NCBI RefSeq assembly: GCF_015207985.1
Contig: NZ_JADEVV010000014.1
Coordinates: forward strand, 1-64,000
Length of the DNA: 64,000 nt
Source: Synechocystis salina LEGE 00031
Lineage (GTDB): Bacteria > Cyanobacteriota > Cyanobacteriia > Cyanobacteriales > Microcystaceae
Direction: 5' to 3'
Numbering within the stretch: position 1 is the first letter of the stretch; each line of letters begins with the position of its first letter. Below are positions 55,329-64,000 of this stretch, piece after piece. The notes under the pieces are model-generated. The model saw only the letters and a program-made list of their open reading frames with translations, had not been told where the DNA came from and did no database searches. Made by a program: the position numbers and the translations under genes.

Positions 55329-56201
55329 TCACCAGGGAAAAATGTTGGCGGTTTCAGCCAGGCTATCCAACTCCCGTTGCATCTGAGTTTTTACCAGTTG
55401 ATAACACTGATCCACATAATCCTTATCTTTGGCAGCGTCGTTGCCGTAACGCTCAAAGTAGATTGGTGGACAGATGCGGGTGTGCATGGTTAACGGGAAG
55501 GGCACATGGGGAAGGGGCCCCAATGCTAGACCCCAGGGTAAACCCAAATAGATGGGAAAAACCACCGGATCAACGTCCAATAGCCAAGGCATACCAAGGT
55601 CATGGAGATATTTAACCTGGTCGTAGCAGTCCCCCATAACTAACAGAGTTTCGTGGGAACCAACGGCGATCGCCGGCACAATGGGCACCTGCTGTCTCAG
55701 CGCCAATTTGATAAAACCTTTACGACCGGCAAAATAAATTTGGTGGCGTTGGTTAAAGGGACGAAACACATCCTGGGCTCCACCGGGATAAACTAACACG
55801 CTGGCACCGGACTGCAGAGCGGCGATCGCCATTTTGGGGTGGGCTTGGACAGCCCCTACTTTAACCGCTAACTCCGCCATCGGACGGCTCATTTTCCAAA
55901 CGGTGGGATGCATCAAACCGTACACGGGACGGTGTAAACCCTGATGACGAAACCAGTCATAGATCATCATTACCATGTCTGGCGAAGAAAGGCCGCCATT
56001 ATGGGACCCCACCAGCAATACCTGTTCCGGCGGCAAATTTTCCCAGCCACTGGTCTGCACCCGGAAATAGTATTTGTAAAACCATTCCCAAAAAGGCATT
56101 AATTGTTTGATAGTTTCCGGATCCCGTCCCCCCAAAGACCAACCATCCAGGGCAGGATTGGATTCAAAAAACGGCGATCGATCATTGGTCGCTCTTAGCA
56201 C
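55329..56201 (-). CDS. Lysophospholipid/DGAT2-like acyltransferase
   Basis: 290 residues. The acyltransferase signature appears as GSHNGGLSSPD (His-x-spaced-Asp variant) and a second motif YPGGAQDVFRP. Related Synechocystis protein is reported to make neutral acyl lipids (triacylglycerol/acyl-plastoquinol-type), which I recall but cannot verify; it fits the DGAT2/PES-like form. Only 7 bases separate its start from the stop of ftsY on the same strand, so the two probably share a transcript. Confidence 0.85.
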   Translation of the reverse strand: MLRATNDRSPFFESNPALDGWSLGGRDPETIKQLMPFWEWFYKYYFRVQTSGWENLPPEQVLLVGSHNGGLSSPDMVMMIYDWFRHQGLHRPVYGLMHPTVWKMSRPMAELAVKVGAVQAHPKMAIAALQSGASVLVYPGGAQDVFRPFNQRHQIYFAGRKGFIKLALRQQVPIVPAIAVGSHETLLVMGDCYDQVKYLHDLGMPWLLDVDPVVFPIYLGLPWGLALGPLPHVPFPLTMHTRICPPIYFERYGNDAAKDKDYVDQCYQLVKTQMQRELDSLAETANIFPW

Positions 56202-56208
56202 AAAAGTA

Positions 56209-57732
56209 TTAACCGTTTAGTAGGGCTTCAACAAATTCATAGCTGGAAAAGGGGCGCAAATCCTCAATGCCTTCCCCTGCTCCAATAAAACGAATGGGCA
56301 GATTCAATTGCTGGGCCACCGCCAGGGCTACCCCTCCCTTAGCACTGCCATCTAACTTAGTCAGCACCACACCGCTCAATTTAGCGGCCTCGGCAAATAC
56401 TTCCGCCTGACGTAAACCGTTTTGCCCCAGGGTAGCATCCAGCACCAATAGGGATTCCACGGTGGCATTGGGGGCTTTTTTGTCGATAATGCGACGAATT
56501 TTGGCCAGCTCGTCCATCAAATTTTTCTTATTTTGCAACCTCCCTGCCGTATCTACCAACAGCAGATTAACGTTACGGGACTGGGCCGCACTAATGCCGT
56601 CATAGACCACTGCTGCCGGGTCAGTGTTTTGTCCGGGGTTAGCAATGACCGGCACGCCACTCCTTTCCCCCCACACTTTTACCTGTTCCACCGCCGCTGC
56701 GCGAAAAGTGTCAGCCGCAGCAATCACGCATTCATAGCCCGATTGTTTAGCCATAAAAGCTAACTTACCAATGGTGGTGGTTTTGCCGGCCCCATTGACC
56801 CCCGTTAATAACCAAACATTCAACCCTTCCGCTTCCGGGGCAAATTCGGGACTGGGCAGGGATAGCAGAGGGCGATCGAGGATGGAACGCAAAATTTCCT
56901 TGAGGAATTCAATGGCCTGTTCCGGCGGCAACGCTTCCTCCCGCAATTTGTCCTGGAGGGTGGTGATGATGTAGTCGGTGGCTTCAATGCCCACATCGGC
57001 CTGGAGCAGAATGGCTTCAATTTCTTCCACCGCCGCTTCGTTGAGGGGTCCCTGGCCAACAATGGATTTAAGCTGGTTGACCAAGTTAACCCTGGTTTTG
57101 CTCAGCCCCTGGCGCAGTTTTCTCAGCCAATCAATTTCTTCTGCTGACACATCGGCCGCCGATCGCCCCTGGGCCGCTAATACCTTAGCTGACCAGATGA
57201 AATCATCATCCATGGCCATGGATTCAGCGGTAAGGGTACCTGCCACTGTGGCCTCTTCCACCGCCGTTTCTTTTAGGGCTTCCAGGCGATCGGACTTTTG
57301 CAACCAAGCAGGGCCCGTTGCTTCTTCCACCGGAGCAGTGGGGCTATCTTCTACCGTCACCGTTGCCGATGGTTGGTCGGATGCCAAGGGCATAAGATCA
57401 GCTTCCGCTTCATCCGTTTCTGTTTTCTCCTCCACCGTTGTCTCTGTAGGGGAGTCCGGCGGGGTAACAGTTTCCGCTTTACGGGCCTGAATATTTTGGT
57501 ATGCCGTTTTAGCCCATTGGAGATAATCCTCTGGGTTGGCAGTGGTGGGGCTTGGTTCCTCCGGGGCGGGAGTAGCTAATTCCACCTTTGGAGAATCTTC
57601 CTCGCTGGGGGATTCAGTTTCTGCCTGCATTACCTCCGGTGCCAATTCAGGAGTAACCTCCGCCCCTTCTGGGGGAGCAGACTCGGGGGCGGTGTTATCT
57701 TTACCAAACTGACGACGGAACCAATTAAACAT
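56209..57732 (-). CDS. ftsY: Signal recognition particle receptor FtsY
   Basis: 507 residues. An acidic Glu/Thr/Pro-rich N-terminal region (about 1-190) precedes the N domain (about 195-290) and G domain. GTPase motifs: GVNGAGKTT (311-319), the DTAGR box (VDTAGRLQNKK) and TKLDGSAKG. FtsY docks ribosome-nascent chain complexes for membrane insertion; the long acidic region is typical of FtsY N-terminal extensions. ATG start; no close Shine-Dalgarno seen. Confidence 0.95.
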   Translation of the reverse strand: MFNWFRRQFGKDNTAPESAPPEGAEVTPELAPEVMQAETESPSEEDSPKVELATPAPEEPSPTTANPEDYLQWAKTAYQNIQARKAETVTPPDSPTETTVEEKTETDEAEADLMPLASDQPSATVTVEDSPTAPVEEATGPAWLQKSDRLEALKETAVEEATVAGTLTAESMAMDDDFIWSAKVLAAQGRSAADVSAEEIDWLRKLRQGLSKTRVNLVNQLKSIVGQGPLNEAAVEEIEAILLQADVGIEATDYIITTLQDKLREEALPPEQAIEFLKEILRSILDRPLLSLPSPEFAPEAEGLNVWLLTGVNGAGKTTTIGKLAFMAKQSGYECVIAAADTFRAAAVEQVKVWGERSGVPVIANPGQNTDPAAVVYDGISAAQSRNVNLLLVDTAGRLQNKKNLMDELAKIRRIIDKKAPNATVESLLVLDATLGQNGLRQAEVFAEAAKLSGVVLTKLDGSAKGGVALAVAQQLNLPIRFIGAGEGIEDLRPFSSYEFVEALLNG

Positions 57733-57837
57733 ACATTTGCGAAAAATACGAAGCCGGCCAAAATTCTAGGCGATCGCCCTGGGACGGAAACCCCATGCAT
57801 GCTAGATGACCACTGTGCCTAGTCTATCGAAAAAATG

Positions 57838-58185
57838 GGTTTAAAACCCCGTCCCTTAGCTTAGGACGTCTTTGTGTTAACCTGTGGATGCCCGCGCACC
57901 CAAGTGTGCCACGAGAGGCAAGATTGGTGGTTCTCGCCGACTAGAATGCATGACCAAAAGGAAATACCTGAACACAGGGGCGTCATAGTCTAGGAATGAG
58001 AAAATCGAAACTATAAATTAAAAGTTTGTTTTGTCTGCGGTGGGGCACATCGTGGACGTAGAAACAAATGCCTGTGGAGGGGAATCTGGACGGGGTCTTG
58101 CGGGGTCTTGGAACAGAGATGGCACAAGACTAGACAAACCCAGTGAAGCAGGAATCCCTCACCTAAAGGCGTGGGAGGTGTCAAC
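57838..58185 (+). mobile_element. Scar of a TnpB-type transposable element (internal part lost)
   Basis: The region begins with GGGTTTAAAACCCC and GTCCCTTAGCTTAGGAC palindromes and ends with CAGGAATCCCTCACCTAAAG... GGGAGGTGTCAA, both typical of ends of cyanobacterial tnpB elements. Near 58020-58100 one frame resembles a TnpB tail (VGHIVDVETNACGGES), but most of the transposase/nuclease gene is missing. The 74-residue frame at 58031-58255 is therefore not treated as a gene. It lies between ftsY and the cupin gene. Confidence 0.55.
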
Positions 58186-58278
58186 GGTTTTTCTTGCCCT
58201 GGGGAGGCGGAGGCCAAAAACCCGGGTAATTTTTCCACCGGCCCCTTGGGAATGAGCGCTTCAGTTTTCCTGGACAGT

Positions 58279-58710
58279 TTAATTGTTCTGTTCCCTCACA
58301 GTGATCGGTAAATCCGTTGCTCCCGCATAGAACACGAGAATCTTGACGGGGCTATCCCCGACGTTGCGGCCATTGTGTACTGTATTTACCACCTCAGCGA
58401 TGGCTTCCCCCGCTTTAATTAACTTTTTTTGACCATCCAGGAGGGTAACTTCCAATTCCCCTTCCATAAGCACACCAAAGGAGGGTACTGGATGGGAATG
58501 CCAACCCGTTTCAGCACCAGGGGCAAGTTCGATGATCATGCCGGTGATTTCCGCCTGCCCTTCCGGATAGGTCAGGGGTTGACCATCCCAACTAGTTTCG
58601 GTTTTGAGAATGGTGTTAACTTTGATCGTTTCCGCAGGCTCAAAGGCAAAAACCCGGGGCTGACAAACAATGACTGTGGCTAGGGCAAGTAAGCTAGGGA
58701 TAAACTTCAT
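58279..58710 (-). CDS. Exported cupin-fold protein
   Basis: 143 residues with a signal peptide (about 1-22, ending ...VFA) and a single cupin_2 domain. The metal-binding motif is ETGWHSHPVPSFGVLMEGELEV (shown in part: WHSHPVPSF) and the second motif contains NTVHNGRN. Function unknown; could bind a small ligand or be an enzyme in the periplasm. It follows the TnpB scar and is transcribed toward it. Confidence 0.8.
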   Translation of the reverse strand: MKFIPSLLALATVIVCQPRVFAFEPAETIKVNTILKTETSWDGQPLTYPEGQAEITGMIIELAPGAETGWHSHPVPSFGVLMEGELEVTLLDGQKKLIKAGEAIAEVVNTVHNGRNVGDSPVKILVFYAGATDLPITVREQNN

Positions 58711-58835
58711 GGCGAGAAAGGTCCGATTCTACTGGTCTTAACCAATTTTGCGCTATGGACCACAATTCAAGACCAAAATTCTCCATTGGCTAGGTTTTCT
58801 GCCAGAAAGTTTTGGCGATCGCCTTGCTAGGAAAA

Positions 58836-60035
58836 TTAATAAAGTTCATATTTCAGCAGGGTACAGGGCAAACCGCCATTGTTAATGGGGAAACGGGCGG
58901 AGGTTCTCAAGCCAATGCGTTTTGTCAAAGCCTTGTTACCACTCAAAATGAAGGCCGTCCAGCCCTTAAATCTTTGCTTGAGCACATCCCCTATTTGTTG
59001 ATAAAAATCTCCCAAAGCTTCTGCTTGGCCAATGCGCTTACCGTAGGGAGGATTGCAAATTAGCATACCCTGGGCTGCTGGTGGTTCAATGTCGGCAAAA
59101 TCGAGTTGTTGCCAATTGATCTTTCCTGCCAACTGACATTGCTGGGCATTGCTTTTAGCCTCCTGAATTACCCCCCGATCGCCGTCACTGCCCCACAGGG
59201 GAGCCTGGAGTGTATCCTTTTCCCCGGCCTTAGCTTCCTCAAGGAGGGATTGCCAGAGGTCTTGGTCAAAATCGGGCCATTGCTGGAAACAAAAACCAGG
59301 CTGGAATTTGCCAGGAGCAATGTTTAAACTTTGCAGCCCTGCTTCCAACAGAAATGTGCCAGAGCCACAGAGGGGATCATAGAGGGGTTGTTCCGGGGTC
59401 CATGCCGCTATGGTTAGCAAAGCAGAAGCCAGGGTTTCCTTCAGGGGAGCTTGGCCCATGGCTGGACGATAACCCCGACGGTGCAAACTGAAGCCGGTGC
59501 TGTCGAGGCTAAGTTGGCAATGGTTTTGGTGAATGTGGGCATTGATAACAATATCTGGCTGCTCAAGGTCAACACTAGAGCGGCGTTGATGGCGATCGCG
59601 CTGTTGATCGACAATGGCATTTTTCACCTGGAGGGCGGTGAAGTGGCTATGGTTAAGCTGGGGATTTTTGCCAGTGCAGTTAATTTGTATGGTCTGGTCG
59701 GGGCTGAGAAATTCATCCCAGTCCATTTTTTTAATACTGCGGTATAGGTCCTGGGCGTTAAAGGCTTTGACCGTGGCCATGGGCATCAGCACCCGGTAGA
59801 TTAACCGAGACCAGAGGTTAATGCGATACAGCAAGGCCCGATCGCCTATGAAGGCAACCCCAGCAAATTCCGGCTTTACCTGTTCTGCCCCCAATTGACT
59901 CAATTCCTGGGCGGCGATCGCCTCTAGTCCCCGGGCCACGGTGGCAAAATAGGGCCGAGTTGTTGCAAAAAGGGCACTGGGATCTGGCATAGCAAATGGT
60001 AAAGGATGGGAGGGACTGCTCATCTCCATGGTCAA
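58836..60035 (-). CDS. THUMP-domain class I methyltransferase (RlmL/RNA methylase-like)
   Basis: 399 residues. The N-terminal THUMP-like RNA-binding region (about 28-175, containing VARGLEAIAAQELSQLG) is followed by an AdoMet methyltransferase domain with DPLCGSGTFLLEA (motif I) and CNPPYGKR (catalytic NPPY). The family modifies guanine in 23S rRNA or related RNAs. The N-terminal 15 residues before ALFATTRPYF are low confidence, so the true start may be a later in-frame Met. pilB ends 37 bases away. Confidence 0.88.
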   Translation of the reverse strand: MTMEMSSPSHPLPFAMPDPSALFATTRPYFATVARGLEAIAAQELSQLGAEQVKPEFAGVAFIGDRALLYRINLWSRLIYRVLMPMATVKAFNAQDLYRSIKKMDWDEFLSPDQTIQINCTGKNPQLNHSHFTALQVKNAIVDQQRDRHQRRSSVDLEQPDIVINAHIHQNHCQLSLDSTGFSLHRRGYRPAMGQAPLKETLASALLTIAAWTPEQPLYDPLCGSGTFLLEAGLQSLNIAPGKFQPGFCFQQWPDFDQDLWQSLLEEAKAGEKDTLQAPLWGSDGDRGVIQEAKSNAQQCQLAGKINWQQLDFADIEPPAAQGMLICNPPYGKRIGQAEALGDFYQQIGDVLKQRFKGWTAFILSGNKALTKRIGLRTSARFPINNGGLPCTLLKYELY

Positions 60036-60072
60036 CGAACTAAACTAAGTCCCCGCTTCCCCGCACTGCCAT

Positions 60073-62091
60073 TTAGCTAAAACGGGGAGTCGTGCAATAG
60101 GGACAATCAAGCCATTCCTGTTGCAGTTCCGCTGCACAAACACGACAGGTTAAGGCACTCTTGCGCTTAGCCCGCATTTCCGACTCCAGTCCCGTATCGG
60201 TAAAGGTGACCCGTTCCACTTCTTCCAAGGTGGTGTAGCCTTCCTGCACCAAATTAAGACTATAGGCCAATAGGGTAATCATGCCCTCTTCCACGGCACA
60301 GTCCTTAATGCGGTCAGTGGTGGCTCCTTGGTTAATCAACTCAGCAATACGCTCAGAATTACGCATCACCTCATAGACCCCCACCCGGCCCTTATAACCA
60401 CTGCCACTACATTTTTGACATAAACTGCCCTGTTGCCGTGCCAAATGAATCTCATCAGGACTAAGGGTATTGGCTTTATAAAAAGTGACCACTTCATCCC
60501 CGGAGGCGGACAGCCCAAAGCGGGATAATTCCTCCTTGGTGGGATGGTAAGCAATCCGACATTCCGTACAAACCTTCCGCATTAGCCGTTGGGCCAACAC
60601 CCCCAGCAATGACCCAGAAACCATAAACGGTTCTACCCCCATTTCATCCAACCTGGCGATCGCCCCCGCCGCATCATTGGTGTGGAGAGTAGTTAGAACC
60701 AAGTGTCCAGTCAGAGCCGCCTCAATGGCCGTTTTGGCCGTCTCCTTATCTCTGGTTTCCCCCACCAGAATCACATCGGGGTCTTGGCGCATAAATGCCC
60801 GCAGAATATTAGAAAAATCCATGCCCTTTTCCCGAATCACCTGTACCTGGGTGATGCCCGGTAAAGCATACTCAATCGGATCTTCCGCCGTGTTGATATT
60901 CACCTCATGACTATTGCGTTCCGCCAGTACCGAGTACAGGGTGGTGGATTTCCCCGATCCGGTGGGTCCCGTCACCAACATCAAGCCATAGGGCCGGGCG
61001 GCCAGTTCCCGCACCGTTTGTAGGGTTTCAGGGTTAGTAATCAAGAAATCCAAACCCAGTTGGGTGGCGGAGTTGTCCAAAATCCGTAAACACACCTTTT
61101 CCCCATAGCGGCTTGGTAGGGTGTTAACCCGAAAATCCACTTTCCTACCCTGGTAAATACGGCGAATTTTGCCATCCTGGGGCGACCTCCTTTCAGCAAT
61201 GTCCATATCCGCCATAATTTTGAAACGGGCCACCACTGCGGGGGTAATCTTCCGGGGCAGAGGATCAAAAGCCTGATTTAAAACCCCATCCTTACGGAAA
61301 CGAATTCTCAGGGTTTCCTCCTGCGGCTCAACGTGAATATCAGAAGTACCCTCCTGTAAAGCCTTAGCCAAAATTTTATTAACTAGGTTAATGACCGGAG
61401 CTTGGTTGGCGTCGTTAGAATCCAGCGCATTATCAACGTCATCCTTATCCTCGGACAAATTCATGTCGATGGAGCCGACAATATCCGTCAAATCATTAAG
61501 TTTATCAAGGGCCCTTTCCTGATCTTTTTTATCCTGGGCCGCCTCCCACTCCTCCCGGATGGAATAATACTGGTCTAGGAGTTGGTTAAAATCATCCTGG
61601 GTAACCACCAAACGGCGTAATTCAAAACCTTTGACCCGCAAAATTCGGTTCAGTTCATCCTGGGCGGCTAAGTTATCGGGGTCTACCATGGCCACCAACA
61701 CACTGGGAGGATCTCCATCCTGTTGGGCTAGGGGAAGAAACTTGAAGCGCCGACAGGTATCCAAAGGGAAAAATCGGCCGATCAGTTCCGCCATCTGCTG
61801 GGTGGCAACTGGAGCAACCTCCGGATCGACACTGTCCACCCCGTAGAGTACTTTGAGCTCAAATAATTGATTTTTTTTGTACTGTCGCAGTAGTTCTGGA
61901 GACAATTCCCGACCGGTGAGCGCCTTAAGCTCCTCGGGCAAAGACCGTCCGGTTTTTTTAACCTGAACCAGGGCCTGTCGCAATTGTTCGGCATCCACAT
62001 GGCCCCCCGCCACCAATTTATTACCGAAGGGGGAAAAATAATTCCGTAGGGCAACGGCACGGCTTTTCTTGGAAGAGGAGGAAGATGTCAT
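60073..62091 (-). CDS. pilB: Type IV pilus assembly ATPase PilB
   Basis: 672 residues. Contains an N-terminal MshEN/GSPII_E-type region (about 20-200) and the secretion ATPase: Walker A GPTGSGKST at 375-383, Asp box ILVGETRDKETAKTA, and a zinc-type Cys set CTECRIAYHP/CQKCSGSGYKG. The C-terminal tail has a CRVC...CPYC zinc ribbon, unusual among PilB proteins in general but seen in Synechocystis PilB1. PilB drives pilus extension for twitching phototaxis, which links to pixD/pixE functionally. Confidence 0.96.
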   Translation of the reverse strand: MTSSSSSKKSRAVALRNYFSPFGNKLVAGGHVDAEQLRQALVQVKKTGRSLPEELKALTGRELSPELLRQYKKNQLFELKVLYGVDSVDPEVAPVATQQMAELIGRFFPLDTCRRFKFLPLAQQDGDPPSVLVAMVDPDNLAAQDELNRILRVKGFELRRLVVTQDDFNQLLDQYYSIREEWEAAQDKKDQERALDKLNDLTDIVGSIDMNLSEDKDDVDNALDSNDANQAPVINLVNKILAKALQEGTSDIHVEPQEETLRIRFRKDGVLNQAFDPLPRKITPAVVARFKIMADMDIAERRSPQDGKIRRIYQGRKVDFRVNTLPSRYGEKVCLRILDNSATQLGLDFLITNPETLQTVRELAARPYGLMLVTGPTGSGKSTTLYSVLAERNSHEVNINTAEDPIEYALPGITQVQVIREKGMDFSNILRAFMRQDPDVILVGETRDKETAKTAIEAALTGHLVLTTLHTNDAAGAIARLDEMGVEPFMVSGSLLGVLAQRLMRKVCTECRIAYHPTKEELSRFGLSASGDEVVTFYKANTLSPDEIHLARQQGSLCQKCSGSGYKGRVGVYEVMRNSERIAELINQGATTDRIKDCAVEEGMITLLAYSLNLVQEGYTTLEEVERVTFTDTGLESEMRAKRKSALTCRVCAAELQQEWLDCPYCTTPRFS

Positions 62092-62311
62092 AGCAAGACC
62101 TACCCAGATTCGTATAATGTAAACTATTCCCTAGCCAATGGTGACCATCGGTGATTATTACCAATCATAATCCCCTGGTCTAGTCAAATGGCTGCACTAA
62201 CTCACCTGAATTGAAATAACATCTTCACAACTCCACCAATTCATAATTCGGAGTTTTTTTCAGGTCGAGTTACGCTTAGATAAAGTGTACAACTAGGTTT
62301 CGCCTTATACG

Positions 62312-63052
62312 ATGAACGAAGATCAAGTTTCCCTCGAAAATCAAACCAACCCAGTTCCCCCAGAGGCTGGTAATATTCCCACCGCCACTCCGGAGGAAAG
62401 TCCCCAACCTACTGATGCCGTGTTAGAGGGACAGTCCGGAGAGCAGTCGGAGGGCCCAGAAATCGATGTGGAAGCTGGGCCAGCAGGGGATGATGTCGAG
62501 GAAAAAAGTAGTGAAGAAATAATCGCCATCCTGCAAAAGGATTTGGCTAGCCATCGTCAGGAATTGGCTGAGCAGTCGGAGCAACTAGACTCCGTCAAAA
62601 AACGCTATGTGGCCCTGGCTGCTGAGTTTGATAATTTTCGCAAGCGTACCCAAAGGGAAAAAGAGGAGCAGGCAAAAGTTATCAAGGGAAGAACAATCAC
62701 AGAACTTTTGCCAGTGGTGGACAATTTTGAGCGGGCTCGCACCCAGATTAAGCCGAACTCCGACGGAGAAAATCTGATCCACAAAAGTTATCAAGGGGTC
62801 TACAAAAATCTGGTGGACAGCCTTAAAAGTCTAGGAGTAGCTCCCATGCGTCCTGAGGGAAAACCCTTTGATCCCAAATACCATGAGGCGATGCTCCGGG
62901 AACCCACCGCTGAATATCCTGAGGATACGGTGATTGAAGAGTTGGTACGGGGTTATCTTTTAGACGACATCGTACTGCGTCACTCCATGGTTAAGGTGGC
63001 AGTGGCTCCGGAAGAGGGAGTAGAGTCCGGGGAAGAAGACACTAACCCCTAG
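62312..63052 (+). CDS. grpE: Nucleotide exchange factor GrpE
   Basis: 246 residues. An acidic, disordered N-terminal extension (about 1-75) precedes the coiled-coil (about 80-140: [35 protein letters not shown]) and the beta-domain ([15 protein letters not shown]). GrpE stimulates ADP release from DnaK. No HrcA CIRCE element is seen in the 220-base upstream region. dnaK follows after 250 bases on the same strand. Confidence 0.95.
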   Translation: MNEDQVSLENQTNPVPPEAGNIPTATPEESPQPTDAVLEGQSGEQSEGPEIDVEAGPAGDDVEEKSSEEIIAILQKDLASHRQELAEQSEQLDSVKKRYVALAAEFDNFRKRTQREKEEQAKVIKGRTITELLPVVDNFERARTQIKPNSDGENLIHKSYQGVYKNLVDSLKSLGVAPMRPEGKPFDPKYHEAMLREPTAEYPEDTVIEELVRGYLLDDIVLRHSMVKVAVAPEEGVESGEEDTNP

Positions 63053-63303
63053 GGCTTATTGGTCTGGGGGCAGTGGTTTCCCATGGTCATTTTTCAGGGA
63101 TTTTGGTCTTTGGGAAAGGTCTGGGAGCCGGTCTCTTCCCCCCGATCGCCCCAGTATCAAAGAATTGGCAGAACGGAATGGGAACATAAAATTGGTTCTA
63201 AGGATGACCAAGTGGGGCGTAATGGTCTAAATTTGCATCAAAAGGCTTAAATTTTCCTAGAAAATACTTAGAAGTCAACAATTGTTTTTCGGGGTCAGCA
63301 GTT

Positions 63304-64000
63304 ATGGGCAAAGTCATTGGCATTGATTTGGGAACCACCAACAGTTGTGCTTCTGTGTTGGAAGGGGGTAAACCCATTGTGATTACCAATACGGAAGGGG
63401 GCCGTACCACGCCGAGCATTGTTGGTTTTAGCAAGGGTTCCCAAAGATTGGTGGGGCAATTGGCTAAGCGTCAATCGGTGACCAATGCGGAAAATACGGT
63501 GTATAGCATTAAGCGATTCATTGGGCGCCGTTGGGATGACACAGTAGAGGAACGTTCCCGGGTGCCCTATAACTGCGTCAAGGGGCGGGATGATACTGTC
63601 AGTGTGTCCATCCGGGGTCAGACCTATACTCCCCAGGAAATTTCCGCCATGATTTTGCAAAAACTGAAGGCGGACTCCGAAGCTTTTTTGGGGGAGCCGG
63701 TTACCCAAGCAGTCATTACGGTGCCGGCCTATTTCACCGATGCCCAGCGCCAAGCGACCAAGGATGCGGGGACGATCGCCGGCTTGGAGGTAATGCGGAT
63801 TATCAATGAGCCCACGGCGGCGGCTTTGGCCTATGGACTGGATAAACAGGAAACGGAAGAGTTAATTTTGGTGTTTGACTTGGGAGGGGGAACATTTGAT
63901 GTTTCCCTACTGCAGTTGGGCAATGGGGTATTTGAAGTGCTATCCACCTCCGGTAATAATCATTTGGGGGGGGACGATTTTGATAATTGTGTTGTCCAGT
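63304..64000 (+). CDS. dnaK: Chaperone DnaK (3' end outside window)
   Basis: Begins at ATG 63304 and runs open to the window edge (232 codons). The Hsp70 nucleotide-binding domain signatures are seen: [10 protein letters not shown], then [32 protein letters not shown] and [13 protein letters not shown]. No strong ribosome binding site is visible. It is the DnaK1-type gene paired with grpE. The substrate domain is beyond the window. Confidence 0.96.
   Translation, partial: MGKVIGIDLGTTNSCASVLEGGKPIVITNTEGGRTTPSIVGFSKGSQRLVGQLAKRQSVTNAENTVYSIKRFIGRRWDDTVEERSRVPYNCVKGRDDTVSVSIRGQTYTPQEISAMILQKLKADSEAFLGEPVTQAVITVPAYFTDAQRQATKDAGTIAGLEVMRIINEPTAAALAYGLDKQETEELILVFDLGGGTFDVSLLQLGNGVFEVLSTSGNNHLGGDDFDNCVVQ

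Noticed and set aside
58031-58255. A 74-residue reading frame as a new small gene
   Set aside because: It lies in the TnpB-element scar, resembles only the tail of TnpB and has no ribosome binding site.
62092-62311. Search for a CIRCE (HrcA) inverted repeat before grpE
   Set aside because: No TTAGCACTC...GAGTGCTAA arrangement is visible; heat regulation there cannot be called from sequence.
1-64000. CRISPR arrays, prophage, rRNA or plasmid origin
   Set aside because: No regularly spaced direct repeats, phage gene blocks, rRNA or replication initiator genes were seen.

Overview
The window is chromosomal DNA from a unicellular cyanobacterium of the Synechocystis type, very close to Synechocystis sp. 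PCC 6803 but probably not that strain: from memory, PsaE and PixD differ from the 6803 proteins at a few residues. Evidence for the lineage is psaE, a plastid/cyanobacterial RbcR-type regulator, PixD/PixE, ferredoxin-nitrite reductase, the type IV pilus ATPase PilB, and the many HIP1 palindromes (GCGATCGC). Gene content is mostly housekeeping, on both strands. There is no rRNA, CRISPR array or prophage; one tRNA (Leu, UAG) is present.

Layout. 1-7.9 kb: truncated ABC1 kinase, an unknown 368-residue protein, rbcR, a PhzF-family protein, tRNA-Leu, comM and a small conserved gene. 8.0-14.1 kb: a minus-strand nitrogen/molybdenum block, nirA-cynS-moeA-moaA-(moaC-mobA fusion)-moaD-moaE, led by a near-perfect NtcA promoter in front of nirA. 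14.2-19.0 kb: scars of a type I restriction system, a large two-CBM2 GH9 cellulase, and a decayed toxin-antitoxin pair. 19.3-21.5 kb: a TPR lipoprotein-like/exported protein and a TldE/PmbA-type protein. 21.5-25.8 kb: the accessory patch, with two copies of a (metH 3' remnant + Uma2 nuclease) module, a DUF3592 protein, an IS5-type insertion sequence in two frames, and a stranded right end of a TnpB-type element. 25.8-32.5 kb (minus strand): pixD-pixE, an EAL-domain protein, nadE, nrtR, mutM, psaE. 33-44 kb: sensor/regulator, fni, a SucD-like protein, a sugar nucleotidyltransferase, HEAT-repeat protein, ferredoxin-like protein, FHA protein, serine/alanine-glyoxylate aminotransferase, a further Uma2 protein, phosphoglucomutase/phosphomannomutase, recO. 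45.2-49.5 kb: GNAT acetyltransferase and the pstSCAB phosphate transporter preceded by tandem Pho boxes. 50-58.7 kb: MFS transporter, apt, GldG-like protein, plsY, an acyltransferase, ftsY, a TnpB-element scar and a cupin. 58.8-64 kb: rRNA-methylase-like protein, pilB, grpE and the start of dnaK.

How the parts work together. The nir/cyn/moa block couples nitrite reduction and cyanate detoxification to molybdopterin synthesis (needed by nitrate reductase). The pix genes form the blue-light phototaxis switch and sit beside a c-di-GMP phosphodiesterase-like gene. nrtR and nadE are a regulator-target pair of NAD metabolism. pstSCAB is the phosphate-starvation importer. No convincing wholly new defence or metabolic system was seen. 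The most unusual items are the duplicated metH-remnant/Uma2 module, the two TnpB-element scars with no tnpB gene, the SucD-like protein lacking the expected catalytic His and Glu, and the degenerate receiver of PixE.
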